In this document: piece by piece, positions 14,963-21,551 of the stretch
How positions within the stretch are numbered: position 1 is the first letter of the stretch
How the letters are laid out: each line of letters starts with the position of its first letter
Made by a program: the position numbers and the translations under genes
The notes under the pieces: model-generated
The model's input: only the letters and a program-made list of their open reading frames with translations
What the model was told of the DNA's origin: nothing
Database searches by the model: none
Virus record (IMG/VR): IMGVR_UViG_3300047316_000145
Span: 1-46,131 of that record
Reading direction: 5' to 3' (one strand)
DNA: 46,131 nucleotides
Source of the DNA: a virus

Positions 14963-15171
14963 GTGATCAGATCCTCCAACGTGATAGCGCCCTTGGTCGC
15001 GTCCACCAACGCTTGCGCCTTGTCGCCGCGGGTGAGTTTCGCCCCGCGGTCCAGTGCGCCGAGGGTAGTAAGGCTCACCCCTGATGCCGTTCGGAGTCGT
15101 TGCATGAAATACGTGCGCGATAGCGCGGGGTATTCTTTTACCTGTTTGTTGATCCATTGGTGTAGAGTCAT
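14959..15171 (-). CDS. Helix-turn-helix DNA-binding protein
   Basis: 70 residues from the ATG at 15169-15171. The stretch MTLHQWINKQVKEYPALSRT with YFMQRLRTASGVSLTTLGAL and DRGAKLTRGDKAQALVDATK follows the order of a Cro/XRE-like helix-turn-helix: a short N-terminal helix, recognition pair around GVSLTTLGAL, and a C-terminal helix with TLEDLI. It may regulate the replication genes or act as an antirepressor partner. The starts of it and its neighbours are fixed by ATGA and GTGA overlaps. Confidence 0.65.
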   Translation of the reverse strand: MTLHQWINKQVKEYPALSRTYFMQRLRTASGVSLTTLGALDRGAKLTRGDKAQALVDATKGAITLEDLIT

Positions 15172-15347
15172 CGTGCGGCCCGTCGTGCTTTTGCGCGCTC
15201 CCGTTCTGATTTGCACAGTAGCGCCCTACCAGGAGGCAACGCAGGATCATTCGGAGCGATCTTTTCCAACGCCTTAATCAAAGCAAGGATAACGCAGTAC
15301 GGACAGTCTGATGATTGCGGCGTGGCGTGGTAGTTGTCACAGGTCAT
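15168..15347 (-). CDS. Small Cys/His protein, unknown function
   Basis: 59 residues from the ATG at 15345-15347 (ATGA). An N-terminal C-x-x-x-H region (MTCDNYHATPQSSDCPYC) is followed by a helix (VILALIKALEKIAPNDPAL) and a basic end (CKSERERAKARRAAR). The pattern suggests zinc binding and contact with nucleic acid. It is translated between the RuvC-like gene and the helix-turn-helix gene. I do not recognise a family. Confidence 0.55.
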   Translation of the reverse strand: MTCDNYHATPQSSDCPYCVILALIKALEKIAPNDPALPPGRALLCKSERERAKARRAAR

Positions 15348-15757
15348 CGTCCGATCCTCCACAGGCCTAAGCCTACCGCGTCTAGGGTGTCGTGTGTGTG
15401 CTTCGTGGGAATCCGCATGCGCTCCTCGGCTGAGAGTTTCTTCAAGGTGCGCCCGGCGTGGATCTCCTTTGGCACTTGGCCCTTCCAGGACCTGGGCTGG
15501 ACCAATTCGACCACGTACCCCATGCGCGTGAAGCGTCCGCGGAGGTCGCCAACTTTGAGTTGTAGCGCCATGATGTGCGCGGGGTTGGTCTTGGAATGTG
15601 GATAGATCGTAGGTTCTTCAATGATCACGAGTCCGCCATAGGGGACGCTGAGGCTATCCCACAGAGCCGGCTTGATGGTCCCGCATGCCGTCAAAGCGTT
15701 GGACTCGAACACAGCCCAACCCGTGGCCAGTCCGGGATCAATAGCTAGCAAGTTCAT
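15344..15757 (-). CDS. RuvC-like Holliday junction resolvase
   Basis: 137 residues from the ATG at 15755-15757. The RNase H-like fold shows its acidic catalytic set in order: D7 in LLAIDPGLATGWAV, E47/E48 in GGLVIIEEPTIYP, and H120, D123 and D126 in KHTHDTLDAVGLGLW. The length is close to that of phage RuvC enzymes. It would cut four-way junctions made by recombination or stalled replication, allowing packaging of unbranched DNA. It is joined to both neighbours by ATGA overlaps. An endonuclease VII-like enzyme is also present in this genome, so two candidate resolvases coexist. Confidence 0.8.
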   Translation of the reverse strand: MNLLAIDPGLATGWAVFESNALTACGTIKPALWDSLSVPYGGLVIIEEPTIYPHSKTNPAHIMALQLKVGDLRGRFTRMGYVVELVQPRSWKGQVPKEIHAGRTLKKLSAEERMRIPTKHTHDTLDAVGLGLWRIGR

Positions 15758-15936
15758 ACGCGCCTCGCCGCATCCGCTGCTTTGGTCCAAGCGTCTTTGG
15801 CGAAGTCCGGCAACCGGTCCCATTCGACGCAGTAGAAGCGCCCGCGCTGGGCTTCCTTGGATTGCGCGTGCGGTCGGATGGCGTCCAGTCCGTTGGCCTT
15901 CTGGAATGCTTCGTAGGCTGCCTGTGCGGGTGTCAT
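15754..15936 (-). CDS. Small helical protein, unknown function
   Basis: 60 residues. It is a helical peptide beginning MTPAQAAYEAFQKANGLDAI and containing YCVEWDRLPDFAKDAWTKAA. The D-F-A-K-D-A-W segment is common in small phage proteins encoded near nucleotide metabolism genes. No function is assigned. The start overlaps the deoxyribosyltransferase-like gene as ATGA. Confidence 0.6.
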   Translation of the reverse strand: MTPAQAAYEAFQKANGLDAIRPHAQSKEAQRGRFYCVEWDRLPDFAKDAWTKAADAARRV

Positions 15937-16298
15937 GCGCCGCCTAACGGCCTATAAGCCGGAAAGGGTTCACGTTCGGTAGCATGTGCGACATGCTCAA
16001 TACTGTCGAACACAAGCAATCCGTGGTCTTTAGCCCACCCCATTTCTAGATCTGCACCTACAGATTCTCCGGGAAGGCGCAAGATAGCGTCGCACCGCTC
16101 TAGCCACGCCTTATCTAGGTCCAACCATGCTTCAACCCGTCGAGGGAACCAAAGTTCCAAATGCCAGAACAGATGTGGCACGAAAGGCCAATGACCCATT
16201 GACATCAATTGATGCGCGGCTTCGTATGCAATCCGCATATTATCCGCGAAAACACCCTTGGCCATCGGACCCGCTACATAGATACGGAGTTGCTTCAC
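15933..16298 (-). CDS. DUF4406 / nucleoside 2-deoxyribosyltransferase-like protein
   Basis: 121 residues. The N-terminus reads QLRIYVAGPMAKGVFADNM, the Y-V-A-G-P-M nucleotide-binding start of this family. The central HWPFVPHLFWHLEL, LERCDAILRLPGESVGADLE (with the typical D-A-I-L-R-L-P-G-x-S-x-G) and MGWAKDHG follow in the expected order. Members either exchange bases between deoxynucleosides or hydrolyse nucleotides. Placement next to a MazG-like enzyme points to nucleotide pool control. Substrate and direction of reaction cannot be told from sequence. Confidence 0.8.
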   Translation of the reverse strand: MKQLRIYVAGPMAKGVFADNMRIAYEAAHQLMSMGHWPFVPHLFWHLELWFPRRVEAWLDLDKAWLERCDAILRLPGESVGADLEMGWAKDHGLLVFDSIEHVAHATEREPFPAYRPLGGA

Positions 16299-16597
16299 GG
16301 TTTGGCCTCGTCATCGGTCAAGGAATCGTACACAGGATCCATTTCTTCGAAGATGCGGATAGCTACGCAAGCCACTTGGATCGCTTCCTTACGGATACGC
16401 GCAGGTCCCTCTCGCTTCAGGATGGCCGCGGCAAGTTCTCCAACTTCTTCTACCAACGCCGTCAGTAGAAATCGCCGACCGGGAAACTTCCGCCGTGCGG
16501 AATAGATCTCAGTGCGCAGGGCTTTGATGGTTTCTTCCGCGCCATCCTGGGTTTGGGTGGTCCACAGGGGCAATTCTTTGATGTCAGGCATATTCAT
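16295..16597 (-). CDS. MazG-like nucleotide pyrophosphohydrolase
   Basis: 100 residues. The metal-binding helix is visible as FLLTALVEEVGELAAAIL, with the E-E-x-x-E pattern, and a second helix RKEAIQVACVAIRIFEEM supplies the usual E-x-x-D-like partner, although the expected Asp is replaced by Ala/Val here, so activity needs checking. MazG-like enzymes split NTPs to NMP and pyrophosphate. The ATG is coupled to the polymerase stop. Confidence 0.65.
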   Translation of the reverse strand: MNMPDIKELPLWTTQTQDGAEETIKALRTEIYSARRKFPGRRFLLTALVEEVGELAAAILKREGPARIRKEAIQVACVAIRIFEEMDPVYDSLTDDEAKP

Positions 16598-18333
16598 TTC
16601 GAGTACCTATCTAGGATTCGGACTTCCGCATCAATGGTGGTCACGTCCGGTAGCCAAGGCTTAGCCGCTTCGATCATAAGGCGGCGGAGTTCGGAGCCGA
16701 TGAACTCCGCCATAGGGGTTGGTGCTTCCAACACGAATTCGTCATGCACGAACAAGATCATCCGCGCGGGTGACATGCTGCCGATGTAACACGATCGGGC
16801 GATGTCGAATCCTGCTGCTTTGGCGATGTCAGACCCGAGACCTTGAAACAGGGTATTGCAGCCGTTGGTGAACCTGACACCGGAACGCAACCGGCCAGAG
16901 AAGAGTTGCTCCACACACCCGCGGGTTTCGACTACGCGGCCGATTACGCGGAAGTATTCGCGGGACTCCGGCCACATGCTGAACCACAAATTCCGAAGGT
17001 CCTCGGCCTGTTGATCCGTAAGGCTGACGTTCCAAGACTGCTTAGCGTAGTGCACCAACGTGGGAGCTCCGAGTCCGCCAGGGCATCCGAAGTTCACAAC
17101 TTTGCCGGTCTGTCGCGCTTGGAAAACCTCTTTCGTTTTCTTGTTGGCTACGCACCAATCAAGAGGCTTGCCTAGGATATTCGACGCGATGATCATATGA
17201 GGATCTTCGCGACGGTTCAACGCCTCAGCCATGGCGGACTGTCCGAGTAGGGTCTTACAGACTTGCGCCCATGCGAACAGTTCCAACATGGTGTAGTCAG
17301 CTGCTACCAGCTTGCATCCCTCTCGAGGGATGATGGCCTCGCGTTCGCCATGGTCACGTGAGAAATTCTGTGAATTGATACCGGTATCGTCATCTTCGTC
17401 CGCGCCGCTAGAAGTGCGTCCGGTCCAGGTCAAGACCTTGACGTGCGGGTGGAGGATCGGCAGATCCATCTTTTCGACTTTGGCGATCATCGTGGGGTAT
17501 TTGGAGAATTCCGCATAAGCCACGAGCTCCGGATCGTCGGAGGATTGACAGGCTTCACGGTTGAGCGCGGGTTTGCCCGTGTCTGTGACAGGATGGTCAA
17601 CGCCTTTGCGGGCATAGGCCAGCACGAGGCGCGCACCGGCCTTCTTCGTGTCTCGGGTGCCATTGGAACGCAACAGGCCTGACTCCAAGAGCGATGATTC
17701 CGTGGCCGCTTTGCCAGCATGTAGCTTGACCAAGATCTCTCGGATCTTGTCTTGGTCAATGCGCATGCCCCAAACCGACATGAGCTGAATCCAGAACGCC
17801 GCACGTGCCTGGCGGAACTGGTCAACCAATAGGTCCGCTCGGGACTCTTGGTCTTGCCAGATCTGGTACGTCGCAACAGCGTCATCAATAGCGTAAGTCT
17901 TGAACGCTTCGGGCCAGTGTGCACAGGGGATGTCCAACATCTCAGAGTAACGGAGGCGTACCGTCGACTTGTCCAGGTCCAAACCGAGACGGTGTTTCGC
18001 CACGGAAGCAAGGCTGTACGACTTGGACCGGAACGTCCCGTCCGCGATGTCCAAGAGTTGTTCTCGGATCATGGTGTCAGTGATCCGATTGTTGGCGTAC
18101 GCGTCGAAGATGTCAGATAGGAGTCCCGGCATGTCCGCTGCGATGACGGCCATATCGTACGCTACGTGGTGTCCCACGATCCCATGGTCCAGGCATTGGC
18201 GGACGTAACTGCCCACGCTGGGATTGGTCCTGTGCAAAAGGTTGGTATCGGGCTGGGCCGTGGATACACACACCAGCGGCGGAGCCATACGACCCGGGCC
18301 GAAGAGACAAGTTTCCGTGTCGAGGGCGATCAC
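16594..18333 (-). CDS. DNA polymerase I-like (family A) with 3'-5' exonuclease domain
   Basis: 579 residues from a GTG at 18331-18333 overlapping the preceding stop (GTGA) with an AGGGAAGG ribosome site upstream. The exonuclease domain has motif I D5-x-E7 (ALDTET), motif II D60 (GHHVAYDMAV) and motif III Y-x3-D151 (YAIDDAVATY). The polymerase domain has motif A D346 (VAADYTMLELF), motif B R407/K411 (RQTGKVVNFGCPGG) and motif C D531 (FVHDEFVLE). Motif B ends GCPGGLG where most enzymes have G-x-x-Y-G; the Tyr is absent. It is the replicative polymerase of the phage. A longer upstream start is judged unlikely because the domain begins at the exonuclease motif. Confidence 0.9.
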   Translation of the reverse strand: MIALDTETCLFGPGRMAPPLVCVSTAQPDTNLLHRTNPSVGSYVRQCLDHGIVGHHVAYDMAVIAADMPGLLSDIFDAYANNRITDTMIREQLLDIADGTFRSKSYSLASVAKHRLGLDLDKSTVRLRYSEMLDIPCAHWPEAFKTYAIDDAVATYQIWQDQESRADLLVDQFRQARAAFWIQLMSVWGMRIDQDKIREILVKLHAGKAATESSLLESGLLRSNGTRDTKKAGARLVLAYARKGVDHPVTDTGKPALNREACQSSDDPELVAYAEFSKYPTMIAKVEKMDLPILHPHVKVLTWTGRTSSGADEDDDTGINSQNFSRDHGEREAIIPREGCKLVAADYTMLELFAWAQVCKTLLGQSAMAEALNRREDPHMIIASNILGKPLDWCVANKKTKEVFQARQTGKVVNFGCPGGLGAPTLVHYAKQSWNVSLTDQQAEDLRNLWFSMWPESREYFRVIGRVVETRGCVEQLFSGRLRSGVRFTNGCNTLFQGLGSDIAKAAGFDIARSCYIGSMSPARMILFVHDEFVLEAPTPMAEFIGSELRRLMIEAAKPWLPDVTTIDAEVRILDRYSK

Positions 18334-18704
18334 GTTCCGTATGCCTTCCCTTGCACGCCATGCGGACACTCGAACACGAACAGGAGACAGCCGCACCAAC
18401 ACGTTCCACCAGTGCGAGACCTTTCAAGAGGTGTCATGTCCTGTGGCCCTAGAGGTCGCATATCCACGAAGTAACCAAATACCTTGTGATCGGGAGGTAC
18501 GGCCCGGAGAAGCGTAGTGAGGTTCTCCGGGCCGTAGGTACTCACTTTCGTATGCATGTCGAGGATGAATGGCGAAAGTCCTTGGCCGTCGTGACTAACG
18601 ATAGCTTGGAACTTCTCGCCAGTTTCGTCGTTGACCATAGCCAACTCGAGGATCTTGTCGTTCACCGGGTCAAGCCCGGTCGTTTCCAGGTCCAGCCAGA
18701 TCAC
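18330..18704 (-). CDS. Truncated DnaQ-like 3'-5' exonuclease domain protein
   Basis: 124 residues from a GTG at 18702-18704 overlapping the SSB-like stop (GTGA). It begins with a clear exonuclease motif I, IWLDLETTGLDPVNDKILEL, and continues VNDETGEKFQAIVSHDG and DMHTKVSTYG, close to oligoribonuclease-type proteins. Motifs II and III are not seen. The last third turns into a cysteine stretch (GGTCWCGCLLFVFECPHG) not expected in that fold. The protein therefore may be inactive or a partial regulatory copy. It lies directly before the polymerase, which has its own complete exonuclease. Confidence 0.65.
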   Translation of the reverse strand: MIWLDLETTGLDPVNDKILELAMVNDETGEKFQAIVSHDGQGLSPFILDMHTKVSTYGPENLTTLLRAVPPDHKVFGYFVDMRPLGPQDMTPLERSRTGGTCWCGCLLFVFECPHGVQGKAYGT

Positions 18705-19396
18705 AGGTTCCACCCCGTCCCATCCCACCACGCACCATCCGCGCGGACGAAGTTCGGAGGCAAGTTCGCCGGGCGAACCTTGGCCGCTGGCGGTGGAGGC
18801 GGAGGGGGCGGAGGCGCACCCCAGGCCTGGCCAGGCGGCGGAACGGGCGGACGTTGCTGAGGCGGCGGATTCCCATAGCCGGCCTCAGCCATCGGAATCT
18901 GAGGCGACGCCGGCATGGCCAGGATCGCCTGCGCCGTGACCTGATTGCCCGGATAGTGAATCCACCTGGGTTTGCAGAAAAGTCCGTCCGGATGTTTCTT
19001 CGACGGATTGACCGAGATGTTACGCGCTTCGCACGCAATCGTCGCACCCATGAACGGATTGGACACGTTCGTCATGTGTGAGCACAACTCCGTGACCATC
19101 GTATCTTGCGAACGGTCGTTGCGGTTCAAACCGAACAGATCGAACACGAACCCCTTGATCTCGCCCAGGCTCATCCGAGCATTCTTGCCCTCAAGAGAGA
19201 ACACCGCATCGCGAGGCGTACCAGGTTGCACGCCATTGTCAGCCTGGACCGTGCGGAACGCCACAATCAGAAAACTACCACCTTCCCAACCCTTCTTAGT
19301 CCTGATCGATTCGATCGACAGAACGTAATTGCCCTCAGTGAACGGGTTGCCTTTATCATTGAACTCAGCCGTACCAACACCATTCCACCAATTCAT
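18701..19396 (-). CDS. Single-stranded DNA-binding-like protein with proline-rich tail
   Basis: 231 residues from the ATG at 19394-19396 with an AAAGG ribosome site eight bases upstream. Residues 1-150 look like a beta-rich DNA-binding domain (AEFNDKGNPFTEGNYVLSIE, WEGGSFLIVAFRTVQAD, VSNPFMGATIACEARNIS). The rest is a proline-rich linker with a run of nine prolines and an end with two tryptophans (ADGAWWDGTGWNL). It lies between helicase and polymerase, as single-strand binding proteins do. It lacks the acidic tip of bacterial SSB. The family assignment is by context. Confidence 0.6.
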   Translation of the reverse strand: MNWWNGVGTAEFNDKGNPFTEGNYVLSIESIRTKKGWEGGSFLIVAFRTVQADNGVQPGTPRDAVFSLEGKNARMSLGEIKGFVFDLFGLNRNDRSQDTMVTELCSHMTNVSNPFMGATIACEARNISVNPSKKHPDGLFCKPRWIHYPGNQVTAQAILAMPASPQIPMAEAGYGNPPPQQRPPVPPPGQAWGAPPPPPPPPPAAKVRPANLPPNFVRADGAWWDGTGWNL

Positions 19397-19406
19397 GACT
19401 TTGCCT

Positions 19407-21071
19407 TTACCTTTGCCAAAATGCGTTATCCGTATCAATTTCGGGTGGGATATCAATTCCCGCGATCAATAGCTTTTGCTCTGCACCTGTCGTTTGTTGC
19501 ACGTAGTGACTATCTCGAAAGGCTTTCCAGAAAGCGTCCAGGTGTTCCGCGCAGCCTAACATGACATCGTAAATAACTTCATCCGCCTCTTGTCCGTCGC
19601 GATGCATGCGGCCTAGCAGCTGTTCGATCTGGCTTCCGTTGGGTGGACAAGAGACTACCAATCCCCGGGACCATGCTTGCAGGTTCCTACCTTCGCTGTT
19701 CGACGGGACGCTGGCGATCATGCTCCAATCCTTGTCGTGCGCTTCGATGTATCGCCCCGCGTCGTCTAGACCGTTTCGACCATAATAACGCAGGTTACTT
19801 AGCTCTGCAAGCTTATTCGCGAAGGCGACATGTTCGGTCCAGACGATGCCCGTGTGTTGCCGCGCCCATTCGGCGGTGTATTCGACCGGACGTGTGCATA
19901 GCCATTCAGCGACGGTATCGGGCTCGAAGGTATCTTTGATGGCGCGCCAGTCCCGCAAGAGGGGTACGGCGTGGGGGTAGTGTCCTTGCTCGGTCGCGCG
20001 GATGACAGCCAGTTCACTGTCTAGCTGCCGTTGGTTGCTGCCAAGGATCTTGCGACACGTTTGCGCCCAGGCCTTGCGTGCGGCCAACCATTCGGTCGGT
20101 GCGGGTACCTTCCAACGGTAGAAGAAGCCCAACGCGAGCTCTCGAGCGTGGCGCCATACGCTCATGCCATCGGTGAGCGGTTCGCCGTTCGGCGTTTCCC
20201 ATAGATCGCGAAGACGTTGGAACGCCGCTTCGGTGGATACTTCGTAGCGAGCAGCACGAACGACAAGGGAACAAGCCACGCGGGAATCGACCGTGCTAAC
20301 GACACCACACGTTTCAACCAACCGCGACCGAAACGCCGCGCGCACGACCGATAAGGTTGGGTCTCCGTCGGTCCAGATGACAAGCGCCCCCGGTTCAACC
20401 CTTTCGCGGTTGTGCTCATCCAGGCAATCCGCCCAATCTTCGATTTCGCCATGGTTGTTAGGCACCGGGTTATTGAGAGGTTTCAGACACCATCGGATGA
20501 TGTGTTCGTAATCCCGTAGTGAGCGCTTCGTGATCGTACCAGACAGCGCACATACCTTCGTTTCCGGGTGCTCGTGCAAGTACCTTGCGAAGCGCTTCGT
20601 TACGGCCGTCTTGCGATGCCTCAGCTTGTGAGCCTCGTCAGGGATGATGAGATCCGGGCGATACTTCTCCAACATCCGAGCATGTTGGAGGCGACTCAAT
20701 AGCTCGTAAGACTCAATGCGCAGGAAGGTTGGGATCTTCCAATGCCTCGCTAGCGCCACCATCTCGCGCTTGGTCTTGTCGACGAGCTTGGCGGGCAAGA
20801 GCAGTAGGGGGCGCTTGGAACCCAGGACGACAGGCAACAAGAGGCTTAGCAGCGTCTTGCCACCACCTACCCTGATCGGTCCGAACAGTCCGCCGCACAC
20901 CGCTGCCTCATACAAGGCCCGAGCCTGGACAGGCCGGAGGGTTTGCGTGCCCCCCGGCCGTCGCAGGATAGCGCTCAGTCGTTCCGCGAAGTCCAGATCA
21001 TCCGATGGCGTGCGCCTGGGCAACGCGATGATGCGCGCGAGCTCGCGGGTGTTCTGGACTGCTCGGGTCAT
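19407..21071 (-). CDS. SF2 DEAD/DEAH-type helicase
   Basis: 554 residues. Walker A is VGGGKT at 68-73, the DEAH box PDEAHK at 144-149, and motif III SGT at 177-179. The second RecA domain carries VSCPPNGSQIEQLLGRMHRD (motif VI with R-x-x-R, here as QLLGRMHRDGQ). The order and spacing fit phage SNF2/RecG-like superfamily 2 helicases of replication modules. The start ATG overlaps the upstream stop as ATGA. It probably unwinds or remodels forks together with the polymerase and the SSB-like protein. Ten bases separate it from the SSB-like gene. Confidence 0.85.
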   Translation of the reverse strand: MTRAVQNTRELARIIALPRRTPSDDLDFAERLSAILRRPGGTQTLRPVQARALYEAAVCGGLFGPIRVGGGKTLLSLLLPVVLGSKRPLLLLPAKLVDKTKREMVALARHWKIPTFLRIESYELLSRLQHARMLEKYRPDLIIPDEAHKLRHRKTAVTKRFARYLHEHPETKVCALSGTITKRSLRDYEHIIRWCLKPLNNPVPNNHGEIEDWADCLDEHNRERVEPGALVIWTDGDPTLSVVRAAFRSRLVETCGVVSTVDSRVACSLVVRAARYEVSTEAAFQRLRDLWETPNGEPLTDGMSVWRHARELALGFFYRWKVPAPTEWLAARKAWAQTCRKILGSNQRQLDSELAVIRATEQGHYPHAVPLLRDWRAIKDTFEPDTVAEWLCTRPVEYTAEWARQHTGIVWTEHVAFANKLAELSNLRYYGRNGLDDAGRYIEAHDKDWSMIASVPSNSEGRNLQAWSRGLVVSCPPNGSQIEQLLGRMHRDGQEADEVIYDVMLGCAEHLDAFWKAFRDSHYVQQTTGAEQKLLIAGIDIPPEIDTDNAFWQR

Positions 21072-21379
21072 GCGAGATGATAGCCAAGACGTTCGCAGCT
21101 AGAGCATTGGCTGTGATAGTTGCATTGGCCTTTGATGAACGCTTTACCGTCCAACCATACTTCTGACCCCACAGCAGCGAACGCACAGACATCCGCGCTG
21201 GTATCAGGCGGCGGAGGCGGATCGGGCTTGCGCGGCGCTACCGGCGCTACCGGCGCTACCGGCGCGACCGGTTGATCCCAACGCTTGATCCATTCGGCGA
21301 GCGCTTCATCCGCGAACGTGGCGTTACCCATTTGCAGGTACACCGCTTCCCAGAACGATCGCCGTGCGTCGTTATTCAT
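21068..21379 (-). CDS. Small protein with VAP repeats and cysteine cluster
   Basis: 103 residues from the ATG at 21377-21379. An N-terminal helical domain (FWEAVYLQMGNATFADEALA) is followed by a repeat of Val-Ala-Pro (VAPVAPVAPVAPRKPDPPPP) encoded by a 9-base tandem repeat. The C-terminal region has cysteines in a zinc-like array (CAFAAVGSEVW, GQCNYHSQCSSC). It may be a scaffold or adaptor among the replication proteins. Nothing more can be said of the function. Confidence 0.6.
   Translation of the reverse strand: MNNDARRSFWEAVYLQMGNATFADEALAEWIKRWDQPVAPVAPVAPVAPRKPDPPPPPDTSADVCAFAAVGSEVWLDGKAFIKGQCNYHSQCSSCERLGYHLA
21233..21268. repeat. 9-bp tandem repeat (4 copies) coding for Val-Ala-Pro units
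   Basis: CGGCGCTAC is repeated three times and followed by a fourth copy with one change (CGGCGCGAC). In the minus-strand gene it encodes successive VAP units. It is prone to copy-number change by slippage. Confidence 0.85.
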
Positions 21380-21551
21380 ACAACTCCGGGTGCTCCTCTT
21401 CATGCGCGGACATCGTGTCTTCCAGGTCAGCGTGCAAGATGGCCAGGAAGCTTTGCGCCGCTCCGGGGGTGAGGGTCCGGAGCAATTGCGCGATCTTCGC
21501 CATGGCTTGATCCTTGGCGTCCTCAGCGTCCGCGTCCTCGTCTTCGCTCAC
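21372..21551 (-). CDS. 59-residue acidic protein, unknown function
   Basis: A small gene starting at a GTG (21549-21551) that overlaps the nuclease stop as GTGA and ending in TAA within the next gene's start (ATGAATAA overlap of eight bases). It reads MSEDEDADAEDAKDQAMAKI, then LLRTLTPGAAQSFLAILHAD and ends HEEEHPELYE. It is strongly acidic at both ends with an amphipathic helix between. Its position suggests a replication accessory or an acidic DNA mimic. No family recognised. Confidence 0.6.
   Translation of the reverse strand: MSEDEDADAEDAKDQAMAKIAQLLRTLTPGAAQSFLAILHADLEDTMSAHEEEHPELYE

Noticed and set aside
16594-18402. A 602-residue reading of the polymerase with an arginine-rich N-terminus
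   Set aside because: The first 23 residues overlap the exonuclease gene in another frame and carry no domain; the GTG at 18333 starts just before exonuclease motif I.
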